Positions 60,701 through 64,000 of a stretch of 64,000 nt of DNA are shown piece after piece (the first letter of the stretch is position 1; every line of letters starts with the position of its first letter). Under the pieces are notes generated by a model. It made no database searches. It saw only the letters and a list, made by a program, of their open reading frames with translations, and was not told the DNA's origin. The position numbers were made by a program, and so were the translations under genes. Source of the stretch: Mesonia maritima (GTDB lineage Bacteria; Bacteroidota; Bacteroidia; Flavobacteriales; Flavobacteriaceae); contig NZ_JBHLUA010000003.1 of NCBI RefSeq assembly GCF_042433895.1, positions 186,001 to 250,000 of the forward strand, in the 5' to 3' direction.

Positions 60701-61522
60701 ATGGCAAAAAAAGTTAAAAAAAGTGCCGATGAAATGTCTTTTCTCGACCATCTTGAAGAATTAAGGTGGCATCTTATACGATCTACAATAGCAGTGGTAA
60801 TTGCTGCCGGAATAGCCTTTTTAGCAAAAGGTTTTATTTTTGATGTTGTTTTATTCGGACCTAAAAAAGCAGATTTTGTTACGTATGATATCCTGTGCAG
60901 AGCTGCTCAATTTTTAAGCTTAGATGAAAGTTTTTGTTTTACAGAAATTCCGTTTAGAATACAAAGTAGAACCATGGCGGGACAGTTTAGCGCACATATG
61001 TGGACCGCAATTACCGCAGGTTTCATTATTGCTTTTCCTTATATTTTATATGAATTTTGGCGATTTCTTTCTCCCGCGTTACACGAAAATGAACGCAAAG
61101 CCTCAAAAGGTTTCATCATAATTTCATCTTTATTATTTTTTATAGGCGTTCTTTTTGGATATTATATTGTAGCTCCGCTCTCGATTAATTTCTTAGGGAG
61201 TTATCAAGTAAGCGAAGAAGTTTTTAATGATATCGACTTAAGTAGTTATATGGGCTTGGTACGAACTTCTGCTCTTGCCAGCGGGATAGTTTTTGAACTT
61301 CCCATAGTTATTTTCTTACTTACAAAATTAGGCGTTGTAACACCGGAAGCTTTAAAAAAGTATAGAAAATTTGCTTTAGTTGGAATTTTAATTGTTTCCG
61401 CAGTAATTACGCCGCCAGATATTGCTAGTCAAGTAATTGTATCAATTCCGGTATTAATTTTATACGAAATAAGTATTTTTATTTCCAGAATAGTTTTAAA
61501 AAGGCAACGAAAGAGAACTTAG
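60701..61522 (+). CDS. tatC: Twin-arginine translocase subunit TatC
   Basis: A 273-residue inner-membrane receptor for folded proteins carrying twin-arginine signals. It starts SFLDHLEELRWHLIRSTIAV, continues FIIAFPYILYEFWRFLSPAL HENERK and has six hydrophobic segments, all typical. It begins one base after the kpsF stop, so the two are co-transcribed. Confidence 0.95.
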   Translation: MAKKVKKSADEMSFLDHLEELRWHLIRSTIAVVIAAGIAFLAKGFIFDVVLFGPKKADFVTYDILCRAAQFLSLDESFCFTEIPFRIQSRTMAGQFSAHMWTAITAGFIIAFPYILYEFWRFLSPALHENERKASKGFIIISSLLFFIGVLFGYYIVAPLSINFLGSYQVSEEVFNDIDLSSYMGLVRTSALASGIVFELPIVIFLLTKLGVVTPEALKKYRKFALVGILIVSAVITPPDIASQVIVSIPVLILYEISIFISRIVLKRQRKRT

Positions 61523-61550
61523 AAATCAATTAACAAAAAAGGAGTAAGAA

Positions 61551-61919
61551 ATGATCGATAAAGTAGATGAGTTTAATGCCTACCGCCAGAAAATGAACGA
61601 TAAAATTCTAGGCGAAAACAATAAAGTATTAAAACGAATTTTTAATTTAGATACCAATTCTTTTACGGAAGGAGCGTTAGATAAAAATACCAAAGAACTT
61701 TTAGGACTAATTGCTTCGGTGGTTTTACGCTGCGATGATTGTGTAAAATATCATTTAGAATCGAGCTACAAATCTGGTGTAACGCGTGAGCAAGTTGTAG
61801 AAACCTTAAGTATTGGCACATTAATTGGTGGAACAATCGTCATTCCGCATTTAAGAAGAGCATTTGAATATTGGGAAATCTTAGAGCAGAAAAAAGAACA
61901 TTCCGAAGCTGAAGAATAA
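61551..61919 (+). CDS. Carboxymuconolactone decarboxylase/AhpD-like protein
   Basis: A 122-residue helical protein of the AhpD-like superfamily. The active-site CxxC is in LRCDDCVKYHLESSYKSG, with conserved histidine, and IPHLRRAFEYW at the end. Members reduce alkyl hydroperoxides or act as redox partners; the exact job here is unknown. It stands between tatC and lptB in the same orientation (28- and 31-base gaps). Confidence 0.85.
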   Translation: MIDKVDEFNAYRQKMNDKILGENNKVLKRIFNLDTNSFTEGALDKNTKELLGLIASVVLRCDDCVKYHLESSYKSGVTREQVVETLSIGTLIGGTIVIPHLRRAFEYWEILEQKKEHSEAEE

Positions 61920-61950
61920 AATTCACTTCTAATTTTTTTGATAACTATCT

Positions 61951-62691
61951 ATGAAATTAAAAGCAGACAATCTTGTAAAAGCATATAAAGGCAGAAAAGT
62001 TGTAAAAGGCGTTTCAGTTGAAGTAAACCAAGGAGAAATCGTTGGACTTTTAGGACCAAACGGCGCCGGAAAAACTACTTCTTTTTATATGATTGTTGGC
62101 CTTATTAAACCAAATTCCGGTAAAATTTATCTAGATAAATCTGATATTACCAAATTTCCGATGTACAAACGGGCTCAAAACGGAATCGGTTATCTTGCGC
62201 AAGAAGCTTCAGTTTTTAGAAAGTTGAGTATTGAAGATAATATTATGAGTGTTTTAGAACTCACTTCCCTTTCTAAAAAAGAGCGTGAAGAAAAAATGGA
62301 AAGTTTAATTGAAGAATTCAGTTTAGGTCATATTCGTAAAAGTCGAGGCGATTTATTATCGGGTGGTGAACGAAGAAGAACTGAAATTGCCCGCGCTTTA
62401 GCGACCGATCCAAAATTTATTTTATTAGATGAACCTTTTGCCGGTGTAGACCCCGTAGCGGTAGAAGATATTCAACGAATTGTAGCGCAACTTAAAAATA
62501 AAAATATTGGGATTTTAATTACCGATCATAACGTCCAAGAAACCTTAGCAATTACTGACAGAACTTATTTAATGTTTGAAGGAAGTATTCTAAAACACGG
62601 TCAACCGGAAGAATTAGCCGCAGATGAAATGGTTAGAAAAGTATATCTTGGTCAGAATTTCGAACTTCGGAAGAAAAAATTATTTCAATAA
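61951..62691 (+). CDS. lptB: LPS-export ABC ATPase LptB
   Basis: A 246-residue ATPase that powers lipopolysaccharide extraction from the inner membrane with LptFG. Walker A GLLGPNGAGKTTSFYMIVGL, signature LLSGGERRRTEIARALA, Walker B FILLDEPFAGVDP and the switch histidine in LITDHNVQET are canonical; the ending RKVYLGQNFEL is typical of LptB. The kpsF gene in the same run makes a precursor of the Kdo sugar of lipopolysaccharide. Confidence 0.96.
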   Translation: MKLKADNLVKAYKGRKVVKGVSVEVNQGEIVGLLGPNGAGKTTSFYMIVGLIKPNSGKIYLDKSDITKFPMYKRAQNGIGYLAQEASVFRKLSIEDNIMSVLELTSLSKKEREEKMESLIEEFSLGHIRKSRGDLLSGGERRRTEIARALATDPKFILLDEPFAGVDPVAVEDIQRIVAQLKNKNIGILITDHNVQETLAITDRTYLMFEGSILKHGQPEELAADEMVRKVYLGQNFELRKKKLFQ

Positions 62692-62707
62692 ATAAAATTT
62701 TCAGCGA

Positions 62708-62902
62708 ATGAATCCTTTCCTCAGCAACATATTAATTACTGCATTTATTCTAAGCTTTATCCCAAGTGTAATTGCCGCTTTTGATATTGCAAAAAGTAAT
62801 TTAAGAAGAAACAAAAAACTCTATTGGTTTTTTATAGTATTTTTCTTCCATCTTCCCGGATCGCTTATTTATTTCACTGTTGGAAGAACTCAAAAAGCTT
62901 AA
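62708..62902 (+). CDS. Small membrane protein, PLDc_N-like
   Basis: A 64-residue peptide with two hydrophobic segments (ILITAFILSFIPSVIAAF and YWFFIVFFFHLPGSLIYFTV) ending in GRTQKA. The layout D-x-x-K..W-x-x-(I/V)...PG-x-x-(I/L)-Y matches the PLDc_N family, which is otherwise found as the membrane part of cardiolipin synthases and as stand-alone small proteins. The role is unknown. It is 17 bases after lptB and convergent with pssA, whose function in phospholipid synthesis makes a link conceivable. Confidence 0.75.
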   Translation: MNPFLSNILITAFILSFIPSVIAAFDIAKSNLRRNKKLYWFFIVFFFHLPGSLIYFTVGRTQKA

Positions 62903-62907
62903 ATAAA

Positions 62908-63663
62908 TTACGCTTTCTTATTTTTTCCCGATAAAATTATTGATAAAAGTACATAGCTAATAATTAATATTGGTAGGGCTAGATACTGTAAGGTAACTAA
63001 TAAAATTAAAGCCAAGAGTAAAAATCCGTAGCGAAACCAATTTTCCTTCACGCCCCAAGTTTTAAATTTTAAAGCGAATAACGGTAATTCAGCATTCAAA
63101 ATAATAGCGCTAAAAATAGTTAAGCCTATTAAAACCCATTGATTTAAAATAAGTTCAACCGCAAAAGGATGAGGCTGAAAAGCTAAAATTAATGGAAGAC
63201 TAAGAATTAAAATTGCATTTGCCGGCGTGGGCAAACCTATAAACGAATCGGTTTGGCGTTCATCTACATTAAATTTTGCTAAGCGATAGCCAGAACCTAA
63301 ACTTATTAATAAACCTAATAACGGTAAAATTGGCATATCGAAACTTAAATAATTGGTAGCCGACCAATCTACTACTGCCGTTTCAGGTTGATATTCAATA
63401 GCATTATTCAATAATTGAAACATTACAATTCCCGGTACTAAACCACTAGTAACCATATCGGCTAACGAATCTAATTGTAAGCCTATTTCACTTTGTACGT
63501 CTAAACTACGAGCAGCTAACCCATCAAAAAAATCAAAGAAAATACCGAGACCTACAAATAAAGCTGCGGTTATCAAATTATTTTGAACAGCCAGAATAAC
63601 CCCAATACTTCCGCAAAGTAAGTTTAATAAGGTAATAATGTTCGGAATATGTTTTTTTAGCAT
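62908..63663 (-). CDS. pssA: CDP-diacylglycerol-serine O-phosphatidyltransferase
   Basis: A 251-residue multi-span enzyme of the CDP-alcohol phosphatidyltransferase family. The catalytic D-G-x2-A-R-x8-G-x3-D-x3-D motif reads DFFDGLAARSLDVQSEIG followed by LQLDSLADMV (residues 44-71). The start MLKKHIPNIITLLNLLCGSI is characteristic of phosphatidylserine synthase. It makes phosphatidylserine on the way to phosphatidylethanolamine. It is on the minus strand, tail-to-tail with the PLDc_N gene with five bases between. Confidence 0.92.
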   Translation of the reverse strand: MLKKHIPNIITLLNLLCGSIGVILAVQNNLITAALFVGLGIFFDFFDGLAARSLDVQSEIGLQLDSLADMVTSGLVPGIVMFQLLNNAIEYQPETAVVDWSATNYLSFDMPILPLLGLLISLGSGYRLAKFNVDERQTDSFIGLPTPANAILILSLPLILAFQPHPFAVELILNQWVLIGLTIFSAIILNAELPLFALKFKTWGVKENWFRYGFLLLALILLVTLQYLALPILIISYVLLSIILSGKNKKA

Positions 63664-63793
63664 TTAGCAACAGGTTTTTAAGATATGCTAAAATACAAAA
63701 CTAGAACTACACTTTACATTTTTAGGCAATAACTCGGTATAATTAAAGTTATATTGTAAAATAATAAAGATATTTGCGCAAAATTTAAGCTTG

Positions 63794-64000
63794 GTGAGAA
63801 ATTTACTTCTATTCATTTTTTTTCTAAACATTTTGACGGTTTCAGCTCAAAGCGTTCGAAAATATTCAAATGAATTTTTGAATATTGGAGTCGATGCTGC
63901 AGCTTTTGGAATGGCAAATGCCGTTACTGCAACCACGGGCGATGTAAATTCTGGCTATTGGAATCCCGCAGGTTTAGTAAAAATGGGAGACAACGAAATT
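63794..64000 (+). CDS. PorV/PorQ-family protein (PorV2-like), N-terminal part
   Basis: A frame from GTG at 63794 open to the window edge, 69 codons: a signal peptide (LLLFIFFLNILTVSAQ) then SVRKYSNEFLNIGVDAAAFG, MANAVTATTGD and NSGYWNPAGLVKMGDNEI. This is the start of the FadL-like PorV/PorQ family of type IX secretion; the YSNEFLNIGVDA and YWNPAGL motifs are those of PorV2-type proteins. The remainder is outside the window. The GTG is the only strong start before the signal peptide; a TTG directly precedes it in frame. Confidence 0.8.
   Translation, partial: MRNLLLFIFFLNILTVSAQSVRKYSNEFLNIGVDAAAFGMANAVTATTGDVNSGYWNPAGLVKMGDNEI

Noticed and set aside
62885..62915. Terminator between PLDc_N and pssA
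   Set aside because: Only a 5-6 base stem (AAAGC/GCTTT) without a clear T run; too weak to call.
1..64000. CRISPR array, prophage, insertion sequence or defence island
   Set aside because: No regularly spaced repeats, transposase, integrase or phage structural genes were found. The only repeats are the three terminator-like elements and the duplicated tRNA.

Overview
The window is a chromosomal segment from a member of the Bacteroidota, almost certainly the family Flavobacteriaceae. The evidence is an AT-rich sequence (about one-third GC by eye), promoter boxes of the Bacteroidota TAnnTTTG type, the near absence of Shine-Dalgarno sites, type IX secretion system (T9SS) parts and cargo (PorQ, a PorV-like protein, a C-terminal sorting domain), a PUR-family DNA/RNA-binding protein, DUF1573, DUF349, DUF3810 and DUF5686 families, a long NusB, a cyclophilin-FKBP fusion, and a zeaxanthin-type carotenoid operon. 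No insertion sequence, phage, CRISPR array or rRNA was seen. Most of the window is housekeeping sequence in a gene order that looks ordinary for the family.

Layout. 1-7.1 kb: yajC (cut by the window edge), a DUF1573 lipoprotein, nusB and a leucine-type dehydrogenase on the minus strand, diverging from an MsbA-like ABC exporter and a PUR protein, then a T9SS cargo protein. 7.1-9.7 kb: CsaA-like tRNA-binding protein, thioredoxin-fold protein, PepD dipeptidase. 9.8-27.4 kb: a long plus-strand run holding DUF3810, a SpoU-type rRNA methylase, an M48 protease, Rel/SpoT, Fur, PurA, an OstA/LptA-like protein, a class III aminotransferase, a TPR protein, two tandem DUF368 lipid-carrier translocases, AroE, DUF349 and DUF808. 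27.5-30.2 kb: rpsA and cmk. 30.2-37.0 kb: a TraB-like lipoprotein, a DUF5686 outer-membrane protein, PorQ, an FKBP lipoprotein with a calcium-binding tail, an S4 RNA-binding protein, a PyrR-like phosphoribosyltransferase and AroK.

37.0-42.6 kb: a tRNA-Lys/tRNA-Lys/tRNA-Leu operon behind a textbook promoter, a relic of a small membrane-protein gene, and a CarH-like MerR regulator followed without gaps by crtI, crtB, crtZ and crtY. 42.7-46.7 kb: a two-component system flanked by two PepSY-like exported proteins and a YjiK-like protein. All three promoters here carry related direct repeats (TTTCC-type half-sites, 11 bp apart in two of them) at the place where the -33 box should be. 46.7-59.6 kb, minus strand: aconitase, a lipoprotein, MoxR, three SurA/parvulin-type proteins, then an SRPBCC gene (plus strand), a cyclophilin-FKBP fusion and RecQ. 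59.7-64 kb: KpsF, TatC, an AhpD-like protein, LptB, a PLDc_N membrane peptide, PssA (minus strand), and the start of a PorV-like gene.

The genes fall into a few functional themes: envelope biogenesis (YajC, TatC, LptB, OstA, KpsF, DUF368, PssA, parvulins, T9SS), stringent and iron control (Rel, Fur), and pigment synthesis. The most rewarding places for a second look are the PepSY two-component module with its shared operators, the CarH-like regulator in front of the carotenoid genes, a family of structured repeats that sit only between convergent genes, and the relic gene with an in-frame stop. None of these proves a wholly new system.
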